Source of the DNA: an uncultured Lachnospiraceae bacterium
GTDB lineage: Bacteria > Bacillota > Clostridia > Lachnospirales > Lachnospiraceae
Direction of reading: 5' to 3'
NCBI GenBank assembly: GCA_910585075.1
Contig: CAJUED010000008.1
Location: 51,658 to 115,657 of the forward strand
DNA: 64,000 nucleotides
Below, piece by piece: positions 33,262 through 42,945 of this stretch. The notes beneath the pieces are model-generated. The model did no database searches and was not told the origin of the DNA. It saw only the letters and a list, made by a program, of their open reading frames with translations. The position numbers and the translations under genes are program-made. Every line of letters begins with the position of its first letter. Positions within the stretch are counted from its first letter, which is position 1.

Positions 33262-33957
33262 TTAATCTGGTAAATTATCTGATGGAATATCCTGTAGGCA
33301 GTATCCGATTCCACGAATGGTTTTAATTTGCAGTGTGCTTCCCACACCGTGAAGCCGCCTTCTTAAAAAATGAATGTAATTGTCAAGATTCCCCTCCTCC
33401 ACATCACTATCCGGGCCCCATACTTTTAAAAGAAGAAAATTCCGGGATAAAGTTTGATTTTTTCTTCGGATAAAAGTCTCCATAAGAGAGGATTCGCGTT
33501 TAGATAGGGTGCAGCTCCCGGAGGGGCCTTCAAGGCGGTCTTCATTTGTATACCAGATGACGTCGGATACCGAGAGAGTGTCCACATGATTTAAAGTATT
33601 GGGACGTCTGCTGATGCAGCGTATTCTGGCAAGCAATTCTTCTATAGCGAAAGGTTTCACGAGATAATCGTCTGCGCCAAGATCAAGGCCGGTTACTTTA
33701 TCATTTAAAGTTCCCAAAGCTGTTAAAATAATAACTGGTGTTATGATTCCTTTTGCTCTTAAGGTAGTGAGTACCTCTGTGCCTTCCATTAAGGGAAGCA
33801 TTCTGTCAAGAAGTATAATATCATAAATATTCTGTTCACCATAGTAGCAGGCTTCTTCTCCGTCAAAGCAGGAATCAACGGTGAAGCCTTCTCTTTCGAG
33901 TTGAAATGTGAGGGTCTCATTTAGTTGTCTGTCGTCTTCTACCAGTAAAATTCTCAT
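33262..33957 (-). CDS. OmpR-family response regulator
   Basis: A 231-residue regulator. The receiver domain has acidic residues E7-D8-D9, phosphoacceptor Asp51 (L-L-D-R-M-L-P), Thr79 and Lys101 (L-V-K-P-F). The C-terminal winged helix ends with I-K-T-I-R-G-I-G-Y. It is cotranscribed with the histidine kinase. Three 7-bp direct repeats at 11-bp spacing in the divergent intergenic region (34179-34207) are candidate binding sites. Confidence 0.95.
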   Translation of the reverse strand: MRILLVEDDRQLNETLTFQLEREGFTVDSCFDGEEACYYGEQNIYDIILLDRMLPLMEGTEVLTTLRAKGIITPVIILTALGTLNDKVTGLDLGADDYLVKPFAIEELLARIRCISRRPNTLNHVDTLSVSDVIWYTNEDRLEGPSGSCTLSKRESSLMETFIRRKNQTLSRNFLLLKVWGPDSDVEEGNLDNYIHFLRRRLHGVGSTLQIKTIRGIGYCLQDIPSDNLPD

Positions 33958-34259
33958 AGTTTAATCCCCATTTAATATATAAAGATAGCATGAATCTATA
34001 TGAATGAACTGTATATGTTTCTAAAAGAGTTTTTTAGTTAGGGTCATGATATCATATATTATCACAGAAATCTTTAAAAATTCTCTAATAAAACCGCAAC
34101 AGACAATAAGCTCAAAAAAATTTCTACCAACATCAAAAATAATATATTGGCAAGTAGACTATATAAACAAAATTTGAATTTAGAGAAAACTTAGAGGATT
34201 CTTTGATATGATGAAGGTCAGCAACAAATAAACAAAAAAATTATATGGAGGAGAGTATG
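33958..34259. promoter_or_regulatory. Divergent control region with 11-bp-spaced direct repeats
   Basis: This 302-bp gap separates the two-component genes from the lipoprotein operon. TTTAGAG (34179-34185), CTTAGAG (34190-34196) and CTTTGAT (34201-34207) recur every 11 bp, the spacing typical of OmpR/PhoP-type regulators. A TATGAT -10 candidate (34207-34212) follows with no recognisable -35, suggesting activation. The rest is AT-rich with nothing else identified. Confidence 0.5.
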
Positions 34260-34955
34260 ATGAAAAAAGAAGGATTAAAGTTTTGTAGAAGGAAATTGGT
34301 AATTTTTGGATGTGTTGTTTTTATGGTGTTGGCGGTTGGCTGTAGTAAAGAAGATGAGAACAATGAAGTAGTTGTAGAGGAGTTGGATGCGCAGGGGGAA
34401 AATAAACCGGAAGATGATTTGAAAGAATCGAAAGATATTTCAGGAGAAGGTGAAGAAAACAACACAGAGGATAACATAGAAAATAAAAATGATAGTGATA
34501 TGGATAATAACACAGGTGATAATACAGGTAGTAACCTGGATAATGGTACACAGAATGATATGAAAAATGAAAATGGACAGACAGGGGGAGAGGAAGGTAG
34601 TAAGGCTGGTTCAGAGAAATCAGAAGAATTGGAAGGTAATGTAAAGAGTATAGGTGAATCGAATATGATAATCAGCAAAACCTTTATGGAAGATTTGGAC
34701 GATGGTACTTTGCTTGCATATGGTCCGGCGGAAGGTAGTGAGGATGAGGTTTTAATTACAGTTTATTTCTCTGATTCCACAAAGTATGAAATTAGGACGG
34801 TTGTAAACGGAGGGGTGAATGGAGATTCGGATGTTACGGTTTCGGAGGGTTCTTTTTCAGATTTAAAAAAGAATAAATCGGTTAGTTTAATAGGTCACTA
34901 TATTTCAGAAAGTGAATTTCAGGCTGATGCCGTATGTATTTATAACTTTGTTTAA
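34260..34955 (+). CDS. Lipoprotein with acidic linker and DUF5666-like domain
   Basis: A 231-residue predicted lipoprotein. A basic N-terminus and hydrophobic helix end in the lipobox L-A-V-G-C with lipidated Cys28. A low-complexity Asn/Asp/Glu/Gly linker spans about 30-125. The C-terminal 100 residues (G-N-V-K-S-I-G, F-S-D-S-T-K-Y, F-S-D-L-K-K-N-K-S-V, F-Q-A-D-A-V) have the small beta-rich pattern of DUF5666-like domains. I chose ATG 34260, 6-7 nt after GGAGGAG. It is the first gene of the divergent operon; its function is unknown. Confidence 0.75.
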   Translation: MKKEGLKFCRRKLVIFGCVVFMVLAVGCSKEDENNEVVVEELDAQGENKPEDDLKESKDISGEGEENNTEDNIENKNDSDMDNNTGDNTGSNLDNGTQNDMKNENGQTGGEEGSKAGSEKSEELEGNVKSIGESNMIISKTFMEDLDDGTLLAYGPAEGSEDEVLITVYFSDSTKYEIRTVVNGGVNGDSDVTVSEGSFSDLKKNKSVSLIGHYISESEFQADAVCIYNFV

Positions 34956-34994
34956 ATCATAATTTAATAAAAAAATGGAAGGAGTAAAGGATAA

Positions 34995-37511
34995 ATGAAA
35001 CGAATTTTTTCAATCCTGTTGATTTTTTCTATGATGGCCGGGTTACTTGTAGGATGCGGTAATGGGAAAGAGGTATCGGGAGAAAATACGGGTGATACAA
35101 ATATAACAGCGGAAAATGAAGGCAGTGGTCAGAGGGATAAGTCTGGGGAAAAGGAGCCTGAAAATACGGCCATGGGGCGTTATGTGGAAAGTACTGTTGA
35201 TCTGTCAGAATTTTGTATGCGTTCGGATGCTATAAAACTGCGCACTGATGGGACTTTGGTGGTTCAGGATTATTATTATCCACGGATTATTTCAAAGGAT
35301 AATGGACAGACCTGGGAAACTGAGGATGTGGAATGGTTGGACAGATTACTCAAAAGTGAAAAATATATTATGGATTTGTCATATGGTTCGGACGGAACCG
35401 CCGCCGTTATCTATGACGAGCAGGATGATAGAGAAAGTAATGATAATAGTGTGGAAGATGAAAATGACAATACGCAAGAAGCAGAAAATGAGGAAGACAC
35501 AATTGAAAGTGAAAATTTAAATGAAACTGAACAGGATAGTCCTGATGAATCGAAAGATTCTAATGAATCAAAGGATTCTATGGAATCAGATGATTCAAAT
35601 TACGAGTTAAATCCGGTAGGACTTGTTATAAAACCGGATGGAACGGAAGTTCCAATTCAAATTTCTCTTGATGAAAATGATATTTATATGAGAAATATAT
35701 GGATTTCGGATAAGGGACAGGTGTTTGTGACTACCCTGGGAGATAATATATATGAAGTAAAAGAAGACGGAACTATGAAAAAATATCTTACCCTGGAAGA
35801 CAGAGCCGAGCTGGTGGTATTTCAGGATAATATTATGATCATAGATATGGACACCTTCGGAGATTTGATTCTTTACGACATGGAAAAAGAGGAATACTTG
35901 GAGGATGAAGTATTAAATGATTTTGTAAATGAAAATTATAAGGGAAGAAATTCTTATAATGGCGGCGATTATTTTGACCTTTATATATTCCCGGGAGAAG
36001 AAGGGGTTATTTATCTTGTAGGAGAAAAGGGACTCTACCGGCATGTAATAGGAGGAAGTACGGTTGAACAGGTCATTGACGGAAGTTTGTCCTGTCTGAA
36101 TAATCCTTCCAATATATTGATTGGAATGGTTATGCTCCCCAATAATGAGTTTCTTGGGCTGTTTAATAAAAAGGTAGTTCATTTTACCTATGACCCTGAT
36201 ATTCCCACTGTTCCAAATGAGAAAATAAAAGTATATAGTCTGGAGGATAACGATACGGCCCGTCAGGCAATTACCATTTACCAGACAAATAATCCGGAGG
36301 TTTATGTGGAATATGAGATTGGTTTGGGTGAGGATAATTCCATAACAAGGGATGATGCACTGAAGAAATTAAATACCCAGATTATAGCAGGGGAAGGGCC
36401 GGATCTTTTTATATTAGATGATATGCCTGTTGATTCTTATATCAGCAAGGGACTTCTTTTAGATTTGAGCGATTGTTTAAACTCTCTTGGTGGAGAAGAT
36501 GCAATTTTTGAAAATATTCGGGATGCCTTTAAAAAGGACGACAAAATTTATGTGGTACCCTGTGAGATACAACTTCCAATAGCCCAGGGAAAAGAAAAAT
36601 ATATTTCACAAATGAAGGATATGGAAGGAATTGCCGATGCTTTTGAGGATTTGCGAAAAGATAATCCGGAAGGAGCTCTTGTATATGCCGGTACGGAAAA
36701 AGGAATTATGGGAATATTCTCTATGGTATGCGCTCCTTTATGGAAAACAGCAGATGGAGAATTGAATAAAGAGGCAATCAAAGAATTTTTATTGCAGAGT
36801 AAACGAATTTATGATGTTCAGATGGAAGGGATTTCCGATGAATTTATGGAGAGATATAATGAACTCAATGAAAATATGATTGCTTATTATAATGAAGGAC
36901 GGGATTATCCTGAGTTTAGCAGGAACCTTGACTGGTATGATTACTTAAGTGAAGAAATAAAAATTTTATGTGGGGCTGTGACGTCCGTGAATGAATATGC
37001 AATGTACAGATCTATACAGAAAAAGGACGGATATAAGGATGATGTGATAATTCCTCTGGATGGGCAGAATACAAATGTATTTCTTCCCAAAAATATGGTG
37101 GGAATTAACGCGGCGTCCACAAATACGGCCAGGGCTGAAGAGTTATTAAAGGTTTTGCTTGGAAAGGAAAATCAATCCTACTTATTTGAAGGAATGCCTG
37201 TAAACAAAGCGGCCTTGGAAGAAGAATTTATTATTGATGAAAAAAATATATCAGAAGATGGCATCTACAATTATCTTGGCGCATCAGGTCCCAGTGGAAT
37301 TACGGTTCATTTGGATGTTTATGTTTTGGGTGAAAAGGAGCAGCAGGATTTAAAGAATATGATTGCAAATGCAAATACGCCTTATGTGACAGATGTGGTA
37401 TTGGAGGAAGCCGTATACAAAGAAGGCGCAGAATATATAAAAGGAAATAAGAGCCTGGATGAAGCTGTAAATGCTATTGAAAAGAGCGTTGCCATTTATA
37501 TGTCGGAATAA
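34995..37511 (+). CDS. Lipoprotein: propeller-like region fused to an ABC solute-binding domain
   Basis: An 838-residue lipoprotein (L-L-V-G-C, Cys21). Residues about 65-400 look like beta-propeller blades, including an Asp-box S-K-D-N-G-Q-T-W (100-107) and repeated D-G-T turns, interrupted by an acidic disordered insert (142-204). Residues about 405-838 resemble family 1 extracellular solute-binding proteins (I-I-A-G-E-G-P-D-L-F-I-L-D near 463-475). Typical binding proteins are about 430 residues, so the N-terminal half is an added module. The two permease genes downstream support a transport-linked role; the ligand is unknown. Confidence 0.75.
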   Translation: MKRIFSILLIFSMMAGLLVGCGNGKEVSGENTGDTNITAENEGSGQRDKSGEKEPENTAMGRYVESTVDLSEFCMRSDAIKLRTDGTLVVQDYYYPRIISKDNGQTWETEDVEWLDRLLKSEKYIMDLSYGSDGTAAVIYDEQDDRESNDNSVEDENDNTQEAENEEDTIESENLNETEQDSPDESKDSNESKDSMESDDSNYELNPVGLVIKPDGTEVPIQISLDENDIYMRNIWISDKGQVFVTTLGDNIYEVKEDGTMKKYLTLEDRAELVVFQDNIMIIDMDTFGDLILYDMEKEEYLEDEVLNDFVNENYKGRNSYNGGDYFDLYIFPGEEGVIYLVGEKGLYRHVIGGSTVEQVIDGSLSCLNNPSNILIGMVMLPNNEFLGLFNKKVVHFTYDPDIPTVPNEKIKVYSLEDNDTARQAITIYQTNNPEVYVEYEIGLGEDNSITRDDALKKLNTQIIAGEGPDLFILDDMPVDSYISKGLLLDLSDCLNSLGGEDAIFENIRDAFKKDDKIYVVPCEIQLPIAQGKEKYISQMKDMEGIADAFEDLRKDNPEGALVYAGTEKGIMGIFSMVCAPLWKTADGELNKEAIKEFLLQSKRIYDVQMEGISDEFMERYNELNENMIAYYNEGRDYPEFSRNLDWYDYLSEEIKILCGAVTSVNEYAMYRSIQKKDGYKDDVIIPLDGQNTNVFLPKNMVGINAASTNTARAEELLKVLLGKENQSYLFEGMPVNKAALEEEFIIDEKNISEDGIYNYLGASGPSGITVHLDVYVLGEKEQQDLKNMIANANTPYVTDVVLEEAVYKEGAEYIKGNKSLDEAVNAIEKSVAIYMSE

Positions 37512-37580
37512 ATAAGGTAAAACAATTGAGCAGGGAAGGTTATTCTTGCCTGCTCTCTAAAGTCGTATGGGAGAGTCCGG

Positions 37581-38438
37581 ATGAGAAAAAGTAGAAATTT
37601 AATTTCATTTCTAATATTTGCAGCTCCCAGCTTCATAGGGGTAATTATTTTTGTTCTGGCGCCGTTTTTGGATGTATTTAAAAGGTCTTTTTCCACAGCG
37701 GTGACAGGTCAGTTTGTGGGTATGGCAAATTATCATACAATATTTGAGAATCAGGCGTTCTTGCTGGCAGTTAAAAATACTTTCCGGTTTACTTTGGTCT
37801 GTATTCCTCTTTTGGTGGTAATAGGATTTCTGATCGCATGGCCCCTAAGTAAGTTTAAGAACGGGGGAATCATAAAGTCGATTTACCTGTTTCCTCTTGC
37901 AATGCCTACGGCAACCATAGTGCTTGTGTGGAAGATGGTTTTTTATCAGCAGGGATTTTTAAATATCCTTCTCACAAAAACAGGAGAATGGTCGGGGGCA
38001 TTTGGAGAAATAAACGTAGATTATCTGGGGTCAGAAGCCGCTTTCTGGGTTCTGGTATGCAGTTACATATGGAAAAATACAGGGTATACAGTGGTATTAT
38101 GGCTTGCAGGGATAGCAGGTATCCCTGCAGAACTTATAGAAGCGGCCAAGGTGGACGGAGCAGGCGGTATGCAGAGAATATGGCATATTGTTCTGCCAAA
38201 TTTAAAGGGAAGCCTTTATACAATCGTGATTTTATCTTTTCTAAATTCTTTTAAGATATATAGGGAGGCTTACCTGGTGGCCGGAGCTTACCCACACAAA
38301 AGTATTTATCTGTTACAGCACACGTTTAACAACTGGTTTGTAAATCTGGAGCTGGATAAGATGGCGGCGGCAGCAGTGTGTACAGGGGGATTTTTGTTTA
38401 TTGTCATTTTATTACTGCAAAAGATGTGGGATAAATAA
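37581..38438 (+). CDS. ABC permease, CUT1 sugar type (MalF-like)
   Basis: A 285-residue integral membrane protein with about six segments. The EAA loop that docks the ATPase is E-A-A-K-V-D-G-A-G-G-M-Q-R-I-W-H-I-V-L-P, typical of carbohydrate uptake systems. It follows the solute-binding fusion gene and pairs with the permease at 38540. No ATPase gene is present in the operon, so a shared MsmK-type ATPase elsewhere is probable if this is an active importer. The start lacks a clear ribosome site. Confidence 0.85.
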   Translation: MRKSRNLISFLIFAAPSFIGVIIFVLAPFLDVFKRSFSTAVTGQFVGMANYHTIFENQAFLLAVKNTFRFTLVCIPLLVVIGFLIAWPLSKFKNGGIIKSIYLFPLAMPTATIVLVWKMVFYQQGFLNILLTKTGEWSGAFGEINVDYLGSEAAFWVLVCSYIWKNTGYTVVLWLAGIAGIPAELIEAAKVDGAGGMQRIWHIVLPNLKGSLYTIVILSFLNSFKIYREAYLVAGAYPHKSIYLLQHTFNNWFVNLELDKMAAAAVCTGGFLFIVILLLQKMWDK

Positions 38439-38539
38439 GGTCAATTCCCTTTGCTTATAGTGGGACTGTTGGTACTGATATAAAATATAAGTTATATATG
38501 GGGATGGTAAAAAATGACGGGAATGAGGATTGGAGCGTC

Positions 38540-39412
38540 ATGAAAGGAAATATATATGAGATTATTAAAAAAATGAAAAAGGCCTTGACGGCGTTTGTAT
38601 TAATTTTGCCGGGAATTTTGGTGGCATTTCCGATTGTCATATTGATTACCGGGTCGGTGATGGATCAGTATGAGCTGAAGGAATATTTAAATCCTATTTT
38701 TACAGGAGCTTCGGATTTTATCAGCTGGAAGCTTATACCGGATTATCCTTCTTTTGCAAACTACGGGAAGCTTCTTTTCATGACGCCTCAGTTTTTTGTA
38801 TTGTTCTGGAATTCCATGAGAATGACAGCTTGTATTTTGGCAGGACAGCTTCTTGTGGGAGTACCCGCTGCATGGGCTTTTGCTGTTTACAAAGTGAAGG
38901 GCAGTAAGATTTTATTTGCCGTTTATGTGATTTTGATGCTTCTGCCCTTTCAGGTCACAATGCTTTCCAGCTATCTGGTATTAAACAGATTTTCTCTGTT
39001 AAATACCCAGCAGGCCGTTATTCTGCCGGCTGTGTTTTCTACATTTCCCATTTTTTTGACTTATGGGGGATTTCGAACTATCCCTTCACAGCTTTTTGAA
39101 GCTGCAAGGGTGGACGGAGGTTCGGAGAGACTTATTTTTTTCAAAATAGGGCTTCCTCTTGGAAAAGGCGGTATTTTGTCCGCCATGGTTTTGGGATTTT
39201 TAGAATATTGGAATATGCTGGAGCAGCCTATGGCTTTTTTGGATGATAAGGAATTGTGGCCGCTTTCTTTGTACTTACCTGAAATTACCTGGGGACAGGC
39301 CGGATTTTCCTTTTGTGCTTCTGTGATCATGTTAATTCCTGCCGTATTTGTATTTATTATGGGGCAGGATTACTTAGAGCAGGGAATTATATATTCGGGT
39401 TTAAAAGAATGA
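38540..39412 (+). CDS. ABC permease, CUT1 sugar type (MalG-like)
   Basis: A six-segment permease of about 290 residues, with EAA loop E-A-A-R-V-D-G-G-S-E-R-L-I-F-F-K-I-G-L-P. It is the second half of a heterodimeric importer channel with the upstream permease. The frame is open from ATG 38498; I prefer ATG 38540, after TTGGAG, because it removes a hydrophilic N-terminal stretch, but this is uncertain. Confidence 0.83.
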   Translation: MKGNIYEIIKKMKKALTAFVLILPGILVAFPIVILITGSVMDQYELKEYLNPIFTGASDFISWKLIPDYPSFANYGKLLFMTPQFFVLFWNSMRMTACILAGQLLVGVPAAWAFAVYKVKGSKILFAVYVILMLLPFQVTMLSSYLVLNRFSLLNTQQAVILPAVFSTFPIFLTYGGFRTIPSQLFEAARVDGGSERLIFFKIGLPLGKGGILSAMVLGFLEYWNMLEQPMAFLDDKELWPLSLYLPEITWGQAGFSFCASVIMLIPAVFVFIMGQDYLEQGIIYSGLKE

Positions 39413-39442
39413 CAGAGGAAAATAGCATATACAGGAGGAAAT

Positions 39443-40786
39443 ATGAAAAATAAGAAAATTATATCAGGATTTTGCTTTTTCTTAGCGTTTATGTGGTTGT
39501 GTACCTTGATTTCTAAAAGTGTATATACGACCAGACTCCCTGTGGTAAACACGATTTCTCCGGAAGAAAAGTATATTGAGCACAAGGTTGAGGCAGCAGG
39601 AATTGTGGTGGAAGGGGGAAAGCAGGCGGTTACCGCATTACCCGGTGTTAAGGTAAAAACTTTGACTGCCCATGTGGGAGATCGGGTGGAGGAGGGCGAT
39701 ATTCTTTTTCAGGTTGATTTGGACGACCTCAGGGAGATTATAAAGGAAAAGCAGACTGAGATTCAGTCTCTCCAATTACAGGTTAACACAATTCTGGAAA
39801 ATCAGGAGCTTGAAAACCAAAGAAAAGAAATAGAGGAGGCAAGGGCAAGAGAAGATTATAATACTACGTCCCGTCTTGAAAATACGGATGTGGGGAGGGC
39901 GGCGGACAGATATGCCCGGGCAGCGGAGGATTTGGATGATTTTTATGAGGATAATTCCGGTATGGATGAGGATACCAGGAACCAGACCCAGCAGGAGTTG
40001 TTAGATGCCCTGCAGAGTGCGGCCTATGCAGAGGCGGATGCAAAAAGGGAACGGGATCAGGCCATAAAGGATGCGGAGAGAAGTGTGGAAGATATTCTTT
40101 TCCCGGATGCAGCTGATGCTACGCTTTCTGTAACACAGCTTCAAATTGGAGAATTAAATGCTGATTTAAGTAAGTATTTAAATATTTTAAATCAGGAAGG
40201 AAACATAAAAGCAGCTGTCGGGGGAATGATTACGGATATTTATGTTGAAGCCGGGGGAAGGGTGCCGGACGGAGCGGCCATGATGCTGACGGATGATAAT
40301 GTTCCCTGTCAGTTTAAGGTGATTCTGGATAAAGAACAGAAAAAATATGTAGGTTTTGGGGATGAGGTCACAGTCAAACTGGATGGAGTCAGCGGGAAAA
40401 TGGATATGGTCATTGATTATTTTTCCGAAAGTCAGCAGATGCCGGGCAGCTTTGAAACATTAATGAATCTTCCTGAAGACACAGGGGTTCCGGGACTCTC
40501 GGGAACACTTACCTATTCCAATATAGGGGAAAAGTATGGGTGCTGTATTCCGTCCGGTATTGTGATTGAGGACGAGAGCCATGGCCGGAATTATGTGTAC
40601 GTGGTCAGGGAGAGGGAAGGCATTTTGGGAAAAGAATATTATGTGGAGGAAGCCAATGTAAAAATACTGGACAGAAATGAAGAATGGGTGGCAGTGGAAA
40701 ATGGAACATTGGACAGTGACAGTGAGATTATCAGCTATTCGGACAAGGAATTTGACAGGGGTGATGTGGTAAGATGGTTAAATTAA
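39443..40786 (+). CDS. HlyD-like membrane fusion/adaptor protein
   Basis: A 447-residue protein with one N-terminal membrane anchor (8-27), a biotinyl-lipoyl-like motif (about 50-95, H-V-G-D-R-V-E-E-G-D-I-L-F-Q-V-D), a long Glu/Ala-rich coiled coil (about 95-245), the second lipoyl half (I-Y-V-E-A-G-G-R-V-P-D-G) and a beta-barrel. Such adaptors normally belong to efflux pumps; here it follows importer-type permeases by 30 bp with a GGAGG site, which is unusual. No MacB-like pump lies next to it. Confidence 0.82.
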   Translation: MKNKKIISGFCFFLAFMWLCTLISKSVYTTRLPVVNTISPEEKYIEHKVEAAGIVVEGGKQAVTALPGVKVKTLTAHVGDRVEEGDILFQVDLDDLREIIKEKQTEIQSLQLQVNTILENQELENQRKEIEEARAREDYNTTSRLENTDVGRAADRYARAAEDLDDFYEDNSGMDEDTRNQTQQELLDALQSAAYAEADAKRERDQAIKDAERSVEDILFPDAADATLSVTQLQIGELNADLSKYLNILNQEGNIKAAVGGMITDIYVEAGGRVPDGAAMMLTDDNVPCQFKVILDKEQKKYVGFGDEVTVKLDGVSGKMDMVIDYFSESQQMPGSFETLMNLPEDTGVPGLSGTLTYSNIGEKYGCCIPSGIVIEDESHGRNYVYVVREREGILGKEYYVEEANVKILDRNEEWVAVENGTLDSDSEIISYSDKEFDRGDVVRWLN

Positions 40787-40820
40787 ATTATGATTATATT
40801 TCATAAGCCAAAATAAAAAA

Positions 40821-40863
40821 GACACAGGATAAAATAATATGTGTTATTATTTTATCCTGTGTC
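40821..40863 (-). terminator. Terminator of the ABC exporter gene
   Basis: A perfect 19-bp stem (40821-40839 with 40845-40863) and 5-nt loop. On the minus strand it is followed by TTTTTTATTTT, so it ends the exporter gene; it may also stop the convergent adaptor operon. Confidence 0.9.
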
Positions 40864-40952
40864 AGTTGCTCTTATGAACAATAAATTAAGTAAAATTTTT
40901 AATAAGCATATCTGGTAACTGCTACATTGGAAATTTGATTTTTTGCTTTTAA

Positions 40953-42713
40953 TTAATTAGTTGTTTTAAACTGCATATTATAAAGTTCAGCGTAGATTCC
41001 ATTTTTGGCAAGCAGTTCATCATGGTTTCCGCTCTCGGCAATGCCGTTTTCAGAGAGCACCAGTATTTTTTCTGCGTTACGTATGGTGGACAGTCTGTGG
41101 GCGATTACAAAGGTGGTGCGGTTTTTGGCAAGCTTTTCCAGAGAATCCTGTACAACCTTTTCACTTTCATTGTCAAGGGCTGATGTAGCTTCATCAAAAA
41201 TCAGAACAGGAGGATTTTTAAGGAATACCCTTGCTATGGATAAACGCTGCTTTTGACCTCCGGAGAGCTTGATACCTCGTTGTCCGATATTGGTGTCATA
41301 ACCTTCCGGAAGGTTCATAATAAATTCATGGGCATTGGCATTTTGGGCTGCAGCAACAATTTCAGCGTCTGTTGCATCAGGGCGACCATAACGTATATTG
41401 TCCATAACGCTTCCTGTAAAGAGATATACATCCTGCTGTACAATACCGATATTATTGCGAAGGCTCTTTAAGGTATAATCCCGGATATCTGTGCCATCAA
41501 TCCAGATAGAACCGGAGGAAACATCATAAAACCTCGGAATCAAACTGCATAAAGTGGATTTGCCCACACCTGAGGTGCCAACAAGAGCAATGTACTCTCC
41601 TTCTTTTACATGAAGGTTTAAATTGGAGAGAACCGTCTCAGAATGTTCCTCATAATGGAAGGATACTTTATCAAAAACAATATCTCCCTTGGCGGATATC
41701 AGTTCTTTTGCTCCTGGCTTGTCGGTAATATCAGGATGAATACTTAGAATTTCCAAAAATCTGGTATAACCGGAGGCACCGTTCTGGAACTGTTCCGTAA
41801 AGTTGATTAATTTTTTAATGGGCTCCGTAAAATTGTTGATATAGAGTAAAAAGGTAATCAAATCTGTTATGGAAATCAGATTTACCGTAATAAAGAAAGC
41901 GCCCACAGCAATTACGATCACACTGATTAAAGTGGTGAAAGCGCCGAGACCGGAATGGTAAAGACCCATATATCGGTAACTTTCTTTCTTGCTTTCCACA
42001 AATCTGTCATTCCCTGCCCTAAACTTATCCATCTCAATTTCTTCATTGGCAAAGGACTTCACAACCCGGATACCGGAAAGGTTGTCTTCAATCTGGGCGT
42101 TGATATCGGCAATTCTCGCTCTGTTCTTCACAAAAGCCCGTTTCATTTTAATATTGAAATAGAAGGCATACAACAGCATGAGAGGTACAATTGCAAAAGC
42201 GGTTAAGGCCAGCCTCCAGTTGATGGAAAGCAGGATGGTAAAGGAGCCCAGGAGTTTAATAATGGAAATTACAATGTCTTCAGGACCGTGGTGAAAAAGC
42301 TCGCTGATTTCAAAAAGGTCATTGGTGACTCTGCTCATCAGCTGTCCCACTTTTTGATTGTCAAAAAAGCTGAAAGAAAGTTTCTGGTAATGGGCAAAAA
42401 TTTCATTGCGCATATTATATTCCATTTTAGCGCCCATTATATGTCCATAATAAGCAATAAAATAATTACAATAGCATTCCAGAATAATCAAAAGAACCAT
42501 AATGCCGGTGAGCATTAATATAATCCTGAAGGATTCGGAAGCATCCCTGTAAATAACATCATTGGTAATATAGCGGATAATAAGAGGGATGATTAAGGTA
42601 ACAGCAGCTCCCATACAGGCAAAAAACATATCTGCCGCAAATATTTTTTTGTAAGGTTTATAGTAAGAGATAAATTTTTTCCATTTTCTGTCGGTGGAAT
42701 GATTGTCTGTCAT
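40953..42713 (-). CDS. ABC exporter, fused permease-ATPase
   Basis: A 586-residue half-transporter with six N-terminal membrane segments and a C-terminal ATPase: Walker A G-T-S-G-V-G-K-S-T, Q-loop Q-Q-D-V-Y, signature L-S-G-G-Q-K-Q-R, Walker B V-L-I-F-D-E-A-T-S-A-L-D and switch His. It resembles MsbA/BmrA-type lipid or drug exporters and probably works as a homodimer since no partner is adjacent. ATG 42713 follows GGAGGATATT; the frame continues upstream to 42740. Substrate unknown. Confidence 0.93.
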   Translation of the reverse strand: MTDNHSTDRKWKKFISYYKPYKKIFAADMFFACMGAAVTLIIPLIIRYITNDVIYRDASESFRIILMLTGIMVLLIILECYCNYFIAYYGHIMGAKMEYNMRNEIFAHYQKLSFSFFDNQKVGQLMSRVTNDLFEISELFHHGPEDIVISIIKLLGSFTILLSINWRLALTAFAIVPLMLLYAFYFNIKMKRAFVKNRARIADINAQIEDNLSGIRVVKSFANEEIEMDKFRAGNDRFVESKKESYRYMGLYHSGLGAFTTLISVIVIAVGAFFITVNLISITDLITFLLYINNFTEPIKKLINFTEQFQNGASGYTRFLEILSIHPDITDKPGAKELISAKGDIVFDKVSFHYEEHSETVLSNLNLHVKEGEYIALVGTSGVGKSTLCSLIPRFYDVSSGSIWIDGTDIRDYTLKSLRNNIGIVQQDVYLFTGSVMDNIRYGRPDATDAEIVAAAQNANAHEFIMNLPEGYDTNIGQRGIKLSGGQKQRLSIARVFLKNPPVLIFDEATSALDNESEKVVQDSLEKLAKNRTTFVIAHRLSTIRNAEKILVLSENGIAESGNHDELLAKNGIYAELYNMQFKTTN

Positions 42714-42945
42714 AATATCCTCCATTATCAAAATATTCAAATTTTTTTAAAGTATCTATGTTTGATACAATAAGCCGATGCGCAAAGTGCGACGGCGTTT
42801 GATGTTACGGTAGATTTATTCGGAAATACAGATTTCATGGTATCATAATTAACAGGAGGAATCAAATATTTTTAACAGGTAGCGGGATCGCAAAAATTAT
42901 GATATGCTTATCAAAGTTATGTATATGAAACAAGGAGTTTTTGCA

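Noticed and set aside
34241..34678. Long minus-strand frames opposite the lipoprotein gene
   Set aside because: They are Ser/Pro-rich mirrors of the acidic Asn/Asp/Glu linker and have no start signals.
40787..40952. The 19-bp hairpin as terminator of the adaptor operon only
   Set aside because: The T-run lies on the minus-strand side, so it chiefly serves the convergent exporter gene.
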